Positions 42,791 through 51,755 of a DNA stretch of 52,760 nt are shown here, in pieces. This stretch comes from Chromobacterium amazonense (GTDB taxonomy: Bacteria > Pseudomonadota > Gammaproteobacteria > Burkholderiales > Chromobacteriaceae), in assembly GCF_001855565.1 (NCBI RefSeq), contig NZ_MKCR01000018.1, forward strand, positions 1 through 52,760. The letters run 5' to 3'. Position 1 is the stretch's first letter, and each line of letters opens with the position of its first letter. The notes beneath the pieces are model-generated. The model saw nothing but the letters and a program-made list of their open reading frames with translations. It was not told the DNA's origin and searched no databases. The position numbers and the translations under genes were made by a program.

Positions 42791-43953
42791 GGAAGGTCTG
42801 AACAACCTGCCACGCAAACAGAAATGCAATTTCTCGCGGGGGCTTCGGTTGCATTAGACCTACCAATTCTAGATCGCGCGCCATGAGGATGACCGGATGC
42901 TTCCGGCCATCCGCCCTTTCAACTCGCCGCCAGCAAGGCCTTTCGCGCCAGCCAGATGTTGGCCAGCCCAAACAGCGTCATCAGTTGCGCGGTATTCTTC
43001 TTCAAGCCGCGGTAGCGTGTTTTCAGGTAGCCAAACTGCTGCTTGATGACCCGAAACGGATGCTCCACTTTGGCCCGAATCTTGGCTTTGACCATTTCGC
43101 CCAGCTGGATCTGCCGGTCGTCGGCTGAATCGGTCAGCGCTTTGCGCTGGCCGGGCCTCATCGCAATCCACCAACGCACCGCTCGCGATTGGTGTTCGGC
43201 TCGCTTGTGCACGCCAGCAAAGCCGGCGTCGCCAAACACATCGATTTCCTCGCCGTGCAACAACTGATCGACCATCGTGACATCCGCCACATTGGCGGGG
43301 GTGCCGGCCACGTGATGCACCAAGCCGGACTGGGCGTCGACGCCGATATGGGCCTTCATGCCGAAGTACCACTGATTGCCCTTCTTGGTTTGATGCATGT
43401 CCGGATCGCGCTCGCCCTGAGCGTTTTTGGTGGAGCTGGGCGCGTGGATCAGGGTGGCATCGACGATGGTGCCTTGCTTCAACATCAGCCCTTTGTCGCA
43501 GAGATGCTGGTGGATGGCGGTAAACAGAGCGTGGGTCAGCTGGTGCTTTTCCAGCAGATGGCGGAAGTTCAGCAGGGTGGTTTCGTCCGGGACGGCGTCC
43601 AGGGAGAGGCCGGCGAACTGGCGCATGGAGGCGATCTCGTACAGGCTTTCTTCCATGGCGGGATCGGACAGGCTGTACCAGTGCTGCAGGCAGTAGACGC
43701 GCAGCATGGCGGACAACGGGTAGGGGCGGCGACCGTTGCCAGGCTTGGGATACACTGGATCGATGACGGCTTCGAGCTGCGCCCAAGGCATGACCTGATC
43801 CATCTCTGTCAGAAAGATTTCGCGGCGGGTGCGCTTCTTCTTAGCGGCGAGTTCGAGATCGGTGAAGGTCATCTGCTGTCGCATGCTGGCGTCCTGGATC
43901 TGACTGAGGGGGAGTCAGTTTACGGGAAGATTGGAGACTTGTTCAGACCTTCC
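42791..43953 (-). mobile_element. IS5-group insertion sequence, copy B (1163 bp)
   Basis: A second complete copy, inverted relative to copy A. It is flanked by its own target duplication TTAG (42787-42790 and 43954-43957), so the two arrived by separate transpositions. The transposase coding part is almost identical to copy A, but the ~90 bases after the stop differ at about ten positions. Confidence 0.93.
42919..43884 (-). CDS. IS5-family transposase (copy B)
   Basis: A 321-residue DDE transposase with the same amino-acid sequence as copy A. The catalytic Asp, Asp and Glu blocks are intact (IVDATLI, GDAGFAG, VEHPFRVI). Only about two base differences from copy A are visible in the coding region, both silent. 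The gene is complete and presumably functional. Confidence 0.95.
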   Translation of the reverse strand: MRQQMTFTDLELAAKKKRTRREIFLTEMDQVMPWAQLEAVIDPVYPKPGNGRRPYPLSAMLRVYCLQHWYSLSDPAMEESLYEIASMRQFAGLSLDAVPDETTLLNFRHLLEKHQLTHALFTAIHQHLCDKGLMLKQGTIVDATLIHAPSSTKNAQGERDPDMHQTKKGNQWYFGMKAHIGVDAQSGLVHHVAGTPANVADVTMVDQLLHGEEIDVFGDAGFAGVHKRAEHQSRAVRWWIAMRPGQRKALTDSADDRQIQLGEMVKAKIRAKVEHPFRVIKQQFGYLKTRYRGLKKNTAQLMTLFGLANIWLARKALLAAS

Positions 43954-44028
43954 TTAGGAATTTCACGATAGACCAAGATTGGCCTCATGCCTGGCTTGGC
44001 CGCGCGGCGAAGGGTGGGCTTGGACACT

Positions 44029-45795
44029 TCAGGCTGTCCGGGCGGCCCCCTGTCGGGCTGAGGGCAGATAGAGCGCCAGCAGTTTCTGCAGTTGGCCAAA
44101 GTTGAACGGCTTTTCCAGTTTGCCGGTGAGCAGCGTGTGGCGTGGATCGGAGAACTCCTGCTTGAACGCGGTCATGCCGATGACTGGCGTTTTCAGGTTG
44201 GTCAGCGCTTGCCGCGCCGCCTCGGCCACTTCGTAGCCGCTGGCGTTGCCGACCTGCAGATCGAGCAGCAGCAAGTGGTAGCGCTGCGACAGCACTCTTT
44301 CAATGGCCGCCGGCACCGTGGCCACGGTATCGACGGCATAGCCCTTGGCCTCCAGCAAAGCTTGGTAGGACTCGCGGATTTGGTCGTCGTCGTCGAGCAG
44401 CAGGATGCGTCCCGGCTGCGGCTCCGCCTCTTCAAGCTCGGCCATGCTTGCCGCCTCCAAGGCGGGCAACAGCAGCCGGAAGCAACTGCCGGCGCCTACT
44501 TGGCTGGAAACCTTGATGGTGCCGCCGAACAGCATGACCAGCTCGTGGACGATGGCCAGGCCCAGGCCGCTGCTGCCGGGGCGGCGGTTCTTGCCGCGGG
44601 CGAAAGGCCGAAACAATTGGGCTTTGATTTCATCCGGAATGCCGACGCCGGTATCCCGAACCCATATTTCCAGTTGCCGCGATGAGTAGCGCAGGGTCAG
44701 CTCGATCTGGCCGTGGTCGGTGTAGCGTATGGCATTGGACAGCAGGTTCCAGACGATTTGCCGCAGCCGATGGCCGTCCAGCCACAATGCCGGGAGGGCC
44801 GGACAGTCTATGCGCAGGCTCAGGCCCTTGGCCTCGGCATGGCTTCTATGCGCCAGCTCTACGGTTTCGATCAGCGCGGCGACGTCGGTGGCTGCCGGCT
44901 CCAGCGTCAGTTGATGGTTTTTCAGCGCCGAGATGTCCATGATGTCGCGCACTTGCTCCAGCAAGTGCTCGGTGCTGTGCTTCAGTCGGGCGAGGTAGCC
45001 ATAGCCCGGCGTGTCGGGCTGCACGCTGTACTCCAGCAGTTCGACGCAAGTCTGTATGCTTTGCAGGGGCGAGCGGATTTCATGGCTGATGGTGGCGAGG
45101 AAGGTGTCGCGCGCCAGTTCGCTTTGCACCAGCGCCGCGCGCGCCGCCTGCTCGCGCTCCAGGATCTGCTGCTGCTGAGAGGCCTGGCGCTTGATTTTGC
45201 CGAAGCGGTGCATCACTACCCAGAACAGGCAGAGAAAGCCCAGCCAGCAGGTCAAACCCAGCAGATACATGGTCTGATGGTTTTCCATCAGCCTCATCTG
45301 CTGCACCATCTCGCTGTTTTCTCGCTGCCGGGCCTGGACGGCGAAGTCCGCCAATTGCGAACGCAGCTGCGCCAAGTCCTGGGACAATTGCTGAGCGTCT
45401 TGCCGGCTCCATTGCCGCTGCGGACGCTCGAACACGCCGGCCAGCGCTGCCCGCAGTTCCGGGAAGCCGGGCACCGCCGCCAGGATGGCATTGGCGGCGG
45501 ACGGCTGCGAGTACATGCGGTATTTGCTGACGGCGATGGCGTAGCTGCTGTCCACCTCCTGTCGGGGAATCTGTCCGGCCTGGTAGCGCCAGGCGTCCAT
45601 TTCCACGCGGTTCAGCGATAGCTGCAGCTGCGCCACCATCCAGTACAAATCGCTGGCCTTGTCTGGAATCGGCCGCTTGATCACCGATGAGTACAGCGCT
45701 GCGGAAATCAGCAAGGTGGCGCACAGCGATATCGCCATGATGGCGCGGCCATAGCCTAACAGCTCGCTCAGCGAGAAGCGTTTGGCGAGGCTCAT
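44029..45795 (-). CDS. Hybrid sensor histidine kinase with C-terminal receiver
   Basis: A 588-residue membrane kinase. TM1 is near 17-37 and a ~135-residue helical periplasmic domain follows; TM2 is near 176-195. A short coiled coil leads to the dimerisation region with ISHEIRSPLQS (His238), then the ATPase domain with NLLSNAIRY, DTGVGIP and GSSGLGLAIV. A receiver near 463-580 has LLLDDDD and the phosphoacceptor Asp in LLLLDLQ. The start at 45795 follows GGAGGTGAG and overlaps the stop of the preceding gene as ATGA. The coupled secreted protein is the likely signal partner. Confidence 0.9.
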   Translation of the reverse strand: MSLAKRFSLSELLGYGRAIMAISLCATLLISAALYSSVIKRPIPDKASDLYWMVAQLQLSLNRVEMDAWRYQAGQIPRQEVDSSYAIAVSKYRMYSQPSAANAILAAVPGFPELRAALAGVFERPQRQWSRQDAQQLSQDLAQLRSQLADFAVQARQRENSEMVQQMRLMENHQTMYLLGLTCWLGFLCLFWVVMHRFGKIKRQASQQQQILEREQAARAALVQSELARDTFLATISHEIRSPLQSIQTCVELLEYSVQPDTPGYGYLARLKHSTEHLLEQVRDIMDISALKNHQLTLEPAATDVAALIETVELAHRSHAEAKGLSLRIDCPALPALWLDGHRLRQIVWNLLSNAIRYTDHGQIELTLRYSSRQLEIWVRDTGVGIPDEIKAQLFRPFARGKNRRPGSSGLGLAIVHELVMLFGGTIKVSSQVGAGSCFRLLLPALEAASMAELEEAEPQPGRILLLDDDDQIRESYQALLEAKGYAVDTVATVPAAIERVLSQRYHLLLLDLQVGNASGYEVAEAARQALTNLKTPVIGMTAFKQEFSDPRHTLLTGKLEKPFNFGQLQKLLALYLPSARQGAARTA

Positions 45796-46352
45796 CTCAC
45801 CTCCATGCGGGTGACCTGCCAAATCAGCTTGGAGGTGAACGTGCCGCCGGTTTCGTCAGACGGCATCGTCGGAATCGGGTACATCACCCAGAACGGGCCG
45901 TAGTTTTCCAGCTGCAGCGGTTTGCCGTTCCAGCGCCAGGCCAGAATCACGTCGTAGCGGCTGAAATCGGCAATCGGCACGGTGATGCTGTAATCGTCAG
46001 CGCCGTAGAACTTGACTTGCGTGCCGCGGGCGCCTGCCTTGGCCAGCAGATCGCGCAGCAGCGGCCCGCTGAACGTGCCCTTGGGCGTCCAATCGGTGGC
46101 TGTGGTGATATTGCGCTGCGGCATGCTGGCCAGGCTGGGCAAGCTGATGGTGTAGGTTTTGCTGCCGGGATCGGTGAAGTGGCCGATATCGCCGCTGATG
46201 GTCAGCGCGGGGGAGAGTCTGTCTGCCGCCACGCCGCCAGCGCCCGGCGTGCCAGCCAGGACGGCCGATAGCAGAGCGGCTGCCGGACGGAAGCGGTATG
46301 GCGCGCCGCTGACGCGACGACAAGCAGGGTCAGGATTCATGGGCAAGGGCAT
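45792..46352 (-). CDS. Secreted sulfite-oxidase-fold protein lacking the Mo-ligand cysteine
   Basis: A 186-residue protein with an N-terminal hydrophobic export segment (about 20-45). The mature part resembles a truncated oxidoreductase molybdopterin-binding domain: TDWTPKGTFSGPLLRDLLAKAG, VKFYGADDYSITVPIADF, DVILAWRWNGKPL, YGPFWVMYPIP. The position where sulfite oxidases carry the molybdenum-ligating cysteine has no Cys; the only cysteine is in the signal region. It is therefore probably a ligand-binding or sensory relative, not an enzyme. It is translationally coupled to the hybrid kinase. ATG 46340 is an alternative start. Confidence 0.72.
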   Translation of the reverse strand: MPLPMNPDPACRRVSGAPYRFRPAAALLSAVLAGTPGAGGVAADRLSPALTISGDIGHFTDPGSKTYTISLPSLASMPQRNITTATDWTPKGTFSGPLLRDLLAKAGARGTQVKFYGADDYSITVPIADFSRYDVILAWRWNGKPLQLENYGPFWVMYPIPTMPSDETGGTFTSKLIWQVTRMEVR

Positions 46353-46497
46353 GCGGAATGGACGAAAGAAAGCGCCGGGACGGAGATAAGGCCCTGACGC
46401 TTGCTTGGGTTATTTTATGCCATTGACGATTCATACGGCAATGCACATATGTCCAGTATCTTGCCCGGTCCGTTAGAAAGGCCAGGCCCCGCGCCGA

Positions 46498-47487
46498 TCA
46501 CGCGCCTATCATTTCCCCGGGATCGCCCACGATCAGGGGATCCGGCGCGTGGGCGACGCGCGCGTCCTTGCCCGGATAGTCCAGCCGCGACAGGAAATGG
46601 CGGATGCAGTTGAGGCGGGCGCGTTTCTTGTCGTCCGACTTCACCACCGTCCAGGGCGCGTCTCCGGTGTGGGTATGGAAGAACATCGCCTGCTTGGCTG
46701 CGGTGTAGTCGTCCCATTTATCCAGCGACTGTATGTCTATCGGAGACAGTTTCCAGTGTTTCAGCGGATCGTCGCGGCGCGAGATGAAACGGCGCAGCTG
46801 CTCCTCGCGGCTGACCGAGAACCAGTACTTGAACAAGCGGATGCCGCTATTGACCAGCATGCGCTCCAGCTGCGGCGCCTGGCGCATGAACTCCAGATAT
46901 TCCACCGGCGAGCAGAAGCCCATCACGCGCTCCACGCCGGCGCGGTTGTACCAGGAACGGTCGAAAAACACGATTTCGCCTGCGCTGGGCAGGTGGGCGA
47001 TGTAGCGCTGGAAATACCATTGGCTGCGCTCCTGCTCGCTGGGTTTTTCCAGCGCCACCACGCGCGCGCCGCGTGGATTCAGGTGCTCCATATAACGCTT
47101 GATGGTGCCGCCCTTGCCCGCGGCGTCGCGCCCCTCGAACAGGATGACGATTTTCTGTCCGCTCTCCTTGACCCAGCTTTGCACTTTCAGCAGCTCGATC
47201 TGCAGTTCCTGCTTCACCCGCTCGTATTCCGGGCGGCGCATCCGCGTATGGTAGGGGTAGCCGGGCGGCAGCTCGGCCGTGGTGCTGTCCTCGTTGCTGC
47301 CATGCGGCGCGCGGGCAACCTGCTGCGCCATCGGTTGCTGGCTGATCTCCTCGATGGTCTGCACCGATTCCGCATGCACGCGCTGCACATTGCGCTCGCG
47401 CGCGCTTTGCCGGCGCTTGGGGGCAGGGGCGGTTTCCGGCGCCTCGTTTTCCAGCGTTTGCGTGGTCTTGTTCTGGTCTTGCGTCAT
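46498..47487 (-). CDS. ppk2: Polyphosphate kinase 2
   Basis: A 329-residue kinase that uses polyphosphate to phosphorylate nucleotides. Walker A is GRDAAGKGG (119-127), the lid includes QERSQWYFQRYIAHLP, and Walker B is VFFDRSWYNR. About 80 residues of charged, probably disordered sequence precede the domain. Single-domain class I PPK2 enzymes favour nucleoside diphosphates. The start at 47487 (MTQDQNK) has GGAG upstream; an in-frame ATG nine codons earlier is weaker. It diverges from the envelope ABC operon. Confidence 0.92.
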   Translation of the reverse strand: MTQDQNKTTQTLENEAPETAPAPKRRQSARERNVQRVHAESVQTIEEISQQPMAQQVARAPHGSNEDSTTAELPPGYPYHTRMRRPEYERVKQELQIELLKVQSWVKESGQKIVILFEGRDAAGKGGTIKRYMEHLNPRGARVVALEKPSEQERSQWYFQRYIAHLPSAGEIVFFDRSWYNRAGVERVMGFCSPVEYLEFMRQAPQLERMLVNSGIRLFKYWFSVSREEQLRRFISRRDDPLKHWKLSPIDIQSLDKWDDYTAAKQAMFFHTHTGDAPWTVVKSDDKKRARLNCIRHFLSRLDYPGKDARVAHAPDPLIVGDPGEMIGA

Positions 47488-47627
47488 CTTTCGCTTACTC
47501 CATGAAGAGGGCATGGTTTAAATCGTACGCCGCATGCAGGCGCATGTCATGCGCTTGGCGACGGCGGGGCGCATTTCGCGCCGCGTTGCCGCATTTTGTC
47601 GCAGGCCGCGGCAGGCGGCGCTGCGGC

Positions 47628-47644
47628 TGTTTACAGTACAAACA
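47628..47644. promoter_or_regulatory. Possible operator upstream of the envelope ABC operon
   Basis: TGTTT and AAACA arms surround ACAGTAC at 47628-47644, about 25 bases before the ATPase start in the ppk2-ABC divergent spacer. It may mark a regulator site; no match to a known LytTR direct repeat was found. Confidence 0.3.
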
Positions 47645-47669
47645 TTCCCATTGACCCAGGAGAGCGCAG

Positions 47670-48368
47670 ATGTGGACCGTGGAGATGCATGGCGTTTGCA
47701 AGCATTACCAGTTGGATCAGATCACGGTGCCGGCGCTGCAGGATGTGGCGCTGGCCATCCGTCCCGGCGGTTTCACCGTATTGGCCGGTCCGTCCGGCAG
47801 CGGCAAGACCACATTGCTGAACCTGATAGGCGGCGTGGATAGACCGGACGCAGGCTCCATCTTGGTGGCAGGGCAGGACATCGTTCACCTGGGCGACGAC
47901 GCGCTCAGCGATTTCCGCGCCCGCCATATCGGTTTCATCTTCCAGAACTTCAACCTGCTGCCGGTGCTGTCGGCATACGAGAACGTGGAGTATCCGTTGA
48001 TCTTGAACCGGGTGCCGGCGCCGGAGCGCAAGAGCCGGGTGATGGAGCTGCTCGACGCGGTGGGACTGTCGGACAAGGCGCGCAACCGGCCAGGCCAGCT
48101 GTCCGGCGGCCAGCGCCAACGCGTGGCCATCGCCCGCGCGCTGGCGCATCGGCCTTCGCTGGTGCTGGCGGACGAACCCACCGCCAATCTGGACAGCCAG
48201 ACCGGCGCGGCCATTCTGGCCTTGCTGCGCGATTTGCAGCGACAGTACCAGCTGACCGTGGTGTTCTCCTCGCATGATCCTCAGGTAATCGCCGCCGCGG
48301 ACGACCGCTACCATGTGCGCGACGGCCGCGTCAGCCACCAGCGGCAAATCGAAAAGGAAATCGCATGA
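47670..48368 (+). CDS. ABC transporter ATPase, LolD/MacB type
   Basis: A 232-residue ATPase. Walker A is GPSGSGKTT (about 40-48), the Q-loop is GFIFQNFNLLP, the signature is LSGGQRQRVAIARAL, and Walker B is LVLADEP. This subgroup powers mechanotransmission permeases such as LolCDE, MacB and FtsEX instead of classic import channels. GGAGAG precedes the start. It is the first gene of a five-gene run with an FtsX-type permease, LolA-like protein and barrel candidate. Confidence 0.9.
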   Translation: MWTVEMHGVCKHYQLDQITVPALQDVALAIRPGGFTVLAGPSGSGKTTLLNLIGGVDRPDAGSILVAGQDIVHLGDDALSDFRARHIGFIFQNFNLLPVLSAYENVEYPLILNRVPAPERKSRVMELLDAVGLSDKARNRPGQLSGGQRQRVAIARALAHRPSLVLADEPTANLDSQTGAAILALLRDLQRQYQLTVVFSSHDPQVIAAADDRYHVRDGRVSHQRQIEKEIA

Positions 48369-49741
48369 GCACCGTCAAATTGGCCTGGCGCAATCTCTTG
48401 CGCAACCGCCGCCGCACCCTGGCCACGCTGGGCACCATGGTGGCGGGCGTGGTGGCCCTGCTGCTGTTCGGCGGCTACAACCGCACCGTGCAGTACGGCC
48501 TGCAAACCAGCTTTGTGCGCGGCATGGGCCATCTGCAAATCCAGCAGAAGGATTTTTTCCTGTATGGCAGCGGCAATCCTGCCGCTTACGGCATCCGCGA
48601 TTACCAGCGCGTGATCCGCGTGGTGGAGAACGATCCGATCTTGAAACCCATGCTGACGGTGGCCACGCCCACGCTGTCGCTGGGCGGCATCGCCGGCCAT
48701 TACGCCGCAGGCGCGTCGCGCACCGTCTTCGCCCAGGGCAGCGAGGTGGACGGGCAGAACCGCATGCGGCAGTGGGACGACTACCATTTCGGCATCCCGG
48801 GCAAGCCGACGGCGCTGACCGACAGCGCGCCCGATGCGGCGGTGATAGGCAAGGGCCTGGCGCGGGTGCTGCAGCTGTGCGGAGCGCTGAAAGTGGAGCA
48901 TTGTTCGCCGCCGCCGAAGCAAGACAAGAGCGGCGAAAGCATGCCGGCGGATCTCGCCGCGCTGTCCGCCTCCACGCCGCAGCCAAAGGCCGACGGCAGC
49001 ATCGAGCTGCTGGCCGCCACCGCCAGCGGCGCGCCCAATGTGGCTAGGCTGCAGGTGGTGAAGGCGCAGAGCATGGGGGTGAAGGAGCTGGACGATATGT
49101 TCGTCAGCCTGCATCTGGCCCAGGCGCAGCGGCTGGTGTATGGCTCGGACGAGCCGCGCGTCACCGCCATCGCGCTGCAGCTTCGGCACACCGCGCAAAT
49201 TCCGGCGGCGCGCGCGCGGCTGGCTCAGCTGTTCGCCACCTCGCTGAAGGATCAGCCGCTGGCGGCGTATGACTTCAGCGAGCTGCAGCCGCAATACGGC
49301 CAGATCACCGGCATGTTCGGCACCATCTTCGGTTTCCTGTCCATCCTGATCGGCTGCGTCTCGCTGTTCACCATCGCCAACACCATGAATATGGTGGTGA
49401 TGGAGCGAACGGTGGAGATCGGCACGTTGCGGGCCATGGGTCTGCGCCGCGGCGGCATCCAGCGCCTGTTCCTGTGCGAGGGCGTGATGCTGGGCGGCTT
49501 GGGCAGCGTCTGCGGCATCGCCTTGTCCTTGCTGCTGGCGGCGTTGATCAATCACGCCGGGCTGACCTGGCTGCCGCCGGGGCAGGTGGATCCGTCGCCC
49601 ATTTATGTCCGGCTGTGGGGCGAGAACGGCATGATGCTGGCCACCGCGCTGGGGTTGATGCTGATGGCCACCTTGTCCGCCTGGTGGCCGGCGCGCCGCG
49701 CCGCCCGCGCCGTGATCGTGGACGCGCTGCGCCATGCTTGA
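48365..49741 (+). CDS. ABC permease, FtsX/MacB_PCD type
   Basis: A 458-residue inner-membrane protein. One N-terminal membrane segment (TLATLGTMVAGVVALLLFGGY) precedes a ~220-residue periplasmic domain. Three C-terminal segments follow, with MVVMERTVEIGTLRAMGLRRGGI, a hallmark of FtsX-domain permeases. ATGA overlap with the ATPase gene. It belongs to the class that moves lipoproteins, lipids or peptides from the inner membrane into the periplasm instead of through a classical channel. Confidence 0.88.
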   Translation: MSTVKLAWRNLLRNRRRTLATLGTMVAGVVALLLFGGYNRTVQYGLQTSFVRGMGHLQIQQKDFFLYGSGNPAAYGIRDYQRVIRVVENDPILKPMLTVATPTLSLGGIAGHYAAGASRTVFAQGSEVDGQNRMRQWDDYHFGIPGKPTALTDSAPDAAVIGKGLARVLQLCGALKVEHCSPPPKQDKSGESMPADLAALSASTPQPKADGSIELLAATASGAPNVARLQVVKAQSMGVKELDDMFVSLHLAQAQRLVYGSDEPRVTAIALQLRHTAQIPAARARLAQLFATSLKDQPLAAYDFSELQPQYGQITGMFGTIFGFLSILIGCVSLFTIANTMNMVVMERTVEIGTLRAMGLRRGGIQRLFLCEGVMLGGLGSVCGIALSLLLAALINHAGLTWLPPGQVDPSPIYVRLWGENGMMLATALGLMLMATLSAWWPARRAARAVIVDALRHA

Positions 49742-49751
49742 GGAAAAGAAG

Positions 49752-50519
49752 ATGAAAACGACGCTGATGACCCTGACTTTTGCCCTGGCCGCTCCGTTCG
49801 CGCTGGCCGCGCCGGACGCGCAGACCATACTGGCGGGCAGCGATGCGGTGCGCAATCCGGACAAGCCGTTCGGCCTGATCGTCTCGCTGGTCAGCTACAA
49901 GGACGGCCAAGAGAACGAGCGCAGCGCGCTGGCGGTGTATTCGCGCGCCGATAAGAACAGCGGCCAGTTTCGCAGCCTGCTGCGTTTCGTCAGCCCGGCG
50001 CGCGACGCCGGCAAACTGATGCTGAAAAACGGCAACGATCTATGGTTTTACGACCCGGCCAGCAAGGCCAGCGTGCCGATCTCGCCGCAACAGCGCCTGT
50101 TGGGCCAGGCTTCCAACGGCGACGTGGTGACGGTGAATCTGGCGCTGGACTATACCGCCAAGCTGGACGGAGAGGAGGACATCCAGGATGGCGACCGCCA
50201 GAGCCAGCATTGCTACAAACTGCATCTGTCGGCCCGCAACGGCGGCGTCACTTATCACGCCATCGACCTGTGGCTGGACAAGGACGGCTATCGCAGCCGC
50301 AAGGCCAAGTTCTACTCGGAGAGCGGCAGCCTGCTGAAAACCGCCTATTACCGCGGATATCGGCAGGTGTTGGGCCGCGAGCGGCCCACCGAGACCGTGA
50401 TCATCGACGGCCTGAACCCCAAGTGGGTGACGGTGATGCGCAACAGCGACTTCGCCTGGCGCGAGGTGCCGGAGGCCTGGCTGCAGCGCGACTACCTGCC
50501 GCGCTTCAGGGCGGAGTGA
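49752..50519 (+). CDS. LolA-like periplasmic lipoprotein-sorting family protein
   Basis: A 255-residue protein with a Sec signal (cut near ALAAP, residue 20). The mature chain has the long antiparallel-sheet pattern of the LolA-like family (DNPDKPFGLIVSL-type first strand, RSLLRFVSPARDAGKLML, NDLWFYDPAS, YHAIDLWLDKDGYR). Such proteins form a hydrophobic half-barrel that carries lipid-linked cargo. The start at 49752 follows GAGGA; ATG 49734 would overlap the permease. Its neighbours suggest it shuttles cargo between the permease and the outer-membrane protein next door. Confidence 0.8.
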   Translation: MKTTLMTLTFALAAPFALAAPDAQTILAGSDAVRNPDKPFGLIVSLVSYKDGQENERSALAVYSRADKNSGQFRSLLRFVSPARDAGKLMLKNGNDLWFYDPASKASVPISPQQRLLGQASNGDVVTVNLALDYTAKLDGEEDIQDGDRQSQHCYKLHLSARNGGVTYHAIDLWLDKDGYRSRKAKFYSESGSLLKTAYYRGYRQVLGRERPTETVIIDGLNPKWVTVMRNSDFAWREVPEAWLQRDYLPRFRAE

Positions 50520-50522
50520 GCG

Positions 50523-51746
50523 ATGCGCGCCTGGTTGATGCTGTCTTTGGCGGCGCTGTCGGCGGCAGCCTGGGCCGATGACGACGCGGCGGCGCTGCAG
50601 CTGGCGGACCAAACGCCGGCGATGAGCGACAAGCCGCGCGACCTGAAGCTGCTGTTCGAATCCGCCGCCATCGTCAATCAAGCGATGCCGGACGCGCAGC
50701 GGCTGTCCTTCGACCTGCGCTGGGATGGCCGCCTGAACGCGGACTGGCGCGGCGTGTTCTCGGACCGGCTGGATCAGCGTTTCGACAATTCGCTCTCGCG
50801 CAGCCATGGCGTCAATACGCTGCGCGAGGCCTATCTGAGCCGCGCCTTCGGCAGTGAGAGCATTTTTGACATCGGCCGCGTCAACACCCGATACGGCGTC
50901 GGCGTGGGCTATAACCCGACCGACTTTCTGGGCGAGGGCACGGTGCGCTCGGTGGTGTCGGCAGACCAGGAAAGCCTGCGCGAAAACCGGCTGGGCAACG
51001 CCATGCTGCGCTGGCAAAAATTGTGGGATAGCGCCTCGCTGACCGCGATCTGGTCGCCCAAGCTGGCGGACGCGCCTAGCGGCAACGGCCTGAGCGCGGA
51101 CTGGGGCGCGAGCAACCCCAGGGAGCGGATGTTGCTGGCTTTCAGTTGTCAATTTTCCGAAAGCTGGAACCCGCAATGGCTAGCGTTCCGCCAGCAGGGC
51201 GGCTCGCCGCAGCTCGGATTCAATCTCAGCCATGTGCTGACCGACTCCACCGTCGCCTACGTCGAATGGGCCGGCGGAAAGACAAAGAGCGATTGGCGGC
51301 GCTGGCTGGGTGAGGAGGCTGGCGGCTGGCGCAACCGGCTGGCGCTGGGCAGCACCTGGACCGGCGCCAACAAGCTGAGCTTGACGCTCGAGGGCCAGTA
51401 CGATGGCGCGGCGCCGGAGGCGGCCGAGTGGGACCGTCTGCGGCAAAGCCTGTTCTATGGGTCTTATCGCCAGAGCATGGCAAACTCGACCTCGCTGTTG
51501 ACGCGGCGGGCGGCCCTGTTGCGCGCCAGCTGGCAGGACGCGCTGGTGGACAGCCTGGACCTGACCGCGATGCGGCAGACCAGCCTGGTGGACCATAGCG
51601 GCATGAACTGGGCGGAGGCGCGCTACCATTGGCCCCATGTCGATCTGGCCTTGCAGTGGCAGCGATTCGACGGCGGAGCGCTGACGCAGTATGGCGCGGC
51701 GATGCCGCAGCAGAGTTGGCAGCTGGTGTTTGATTATTTTTATTGA
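50523..51746 (+). CDS. Putative outer-membrane beta-barrel protein
   Basis: A 407-residue protein of unrecognised family. A signal peptide ends near AWA-DD (residue 19). The rest shows alternating hydrophobic/polar strands separated by short turns and ends with VFDYFY. An aromatic terminal residue is typical of proteins inserted by the BAM complex. It starts three bases after the LolA-like gene. It would be the outer-membrane end of the ABC/LolA pathway. Barrel status is an inference from strand pattern and C-terminus. Confidence 0.65.
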   Translation: MRAWLMLSLAALSAAAWADDDAAALQLADQTPAMSDKPRDLKLLFESAAIVNQAMPDAQRLSFDLRWDGRLNADWRGVFSDRLDQRFDNSLSRSHGVNTLREAYLSRAFGSESIFDIGRVNTRYGVGVGYNPTDFLGEGTVRSVVSADQESLRENRLGNAMLRWQKLWDSASLTAIWSPKLADAPSGNGLSADWGASNPRERMLLAFSCQFSESWNPQWLAFRQQGGSPQLGFNLSHVLTDSTVAYVEWAGGKTKSDWRRWLGEEAGGWRNRLALGSTWTGANKLSLTLEGQYDGAAPEAAEWDRLRQSLFYGSYRQSMANSTSLLTRRAALLRASWQDALVDSLDLTAMRQTSLVDHSGMNWAEARYHWPHVDLALQWQRFDGGALTQYGAAMPQQSWQLVFDYFY

Positions 51747-51755
51747 GGCCTAATC

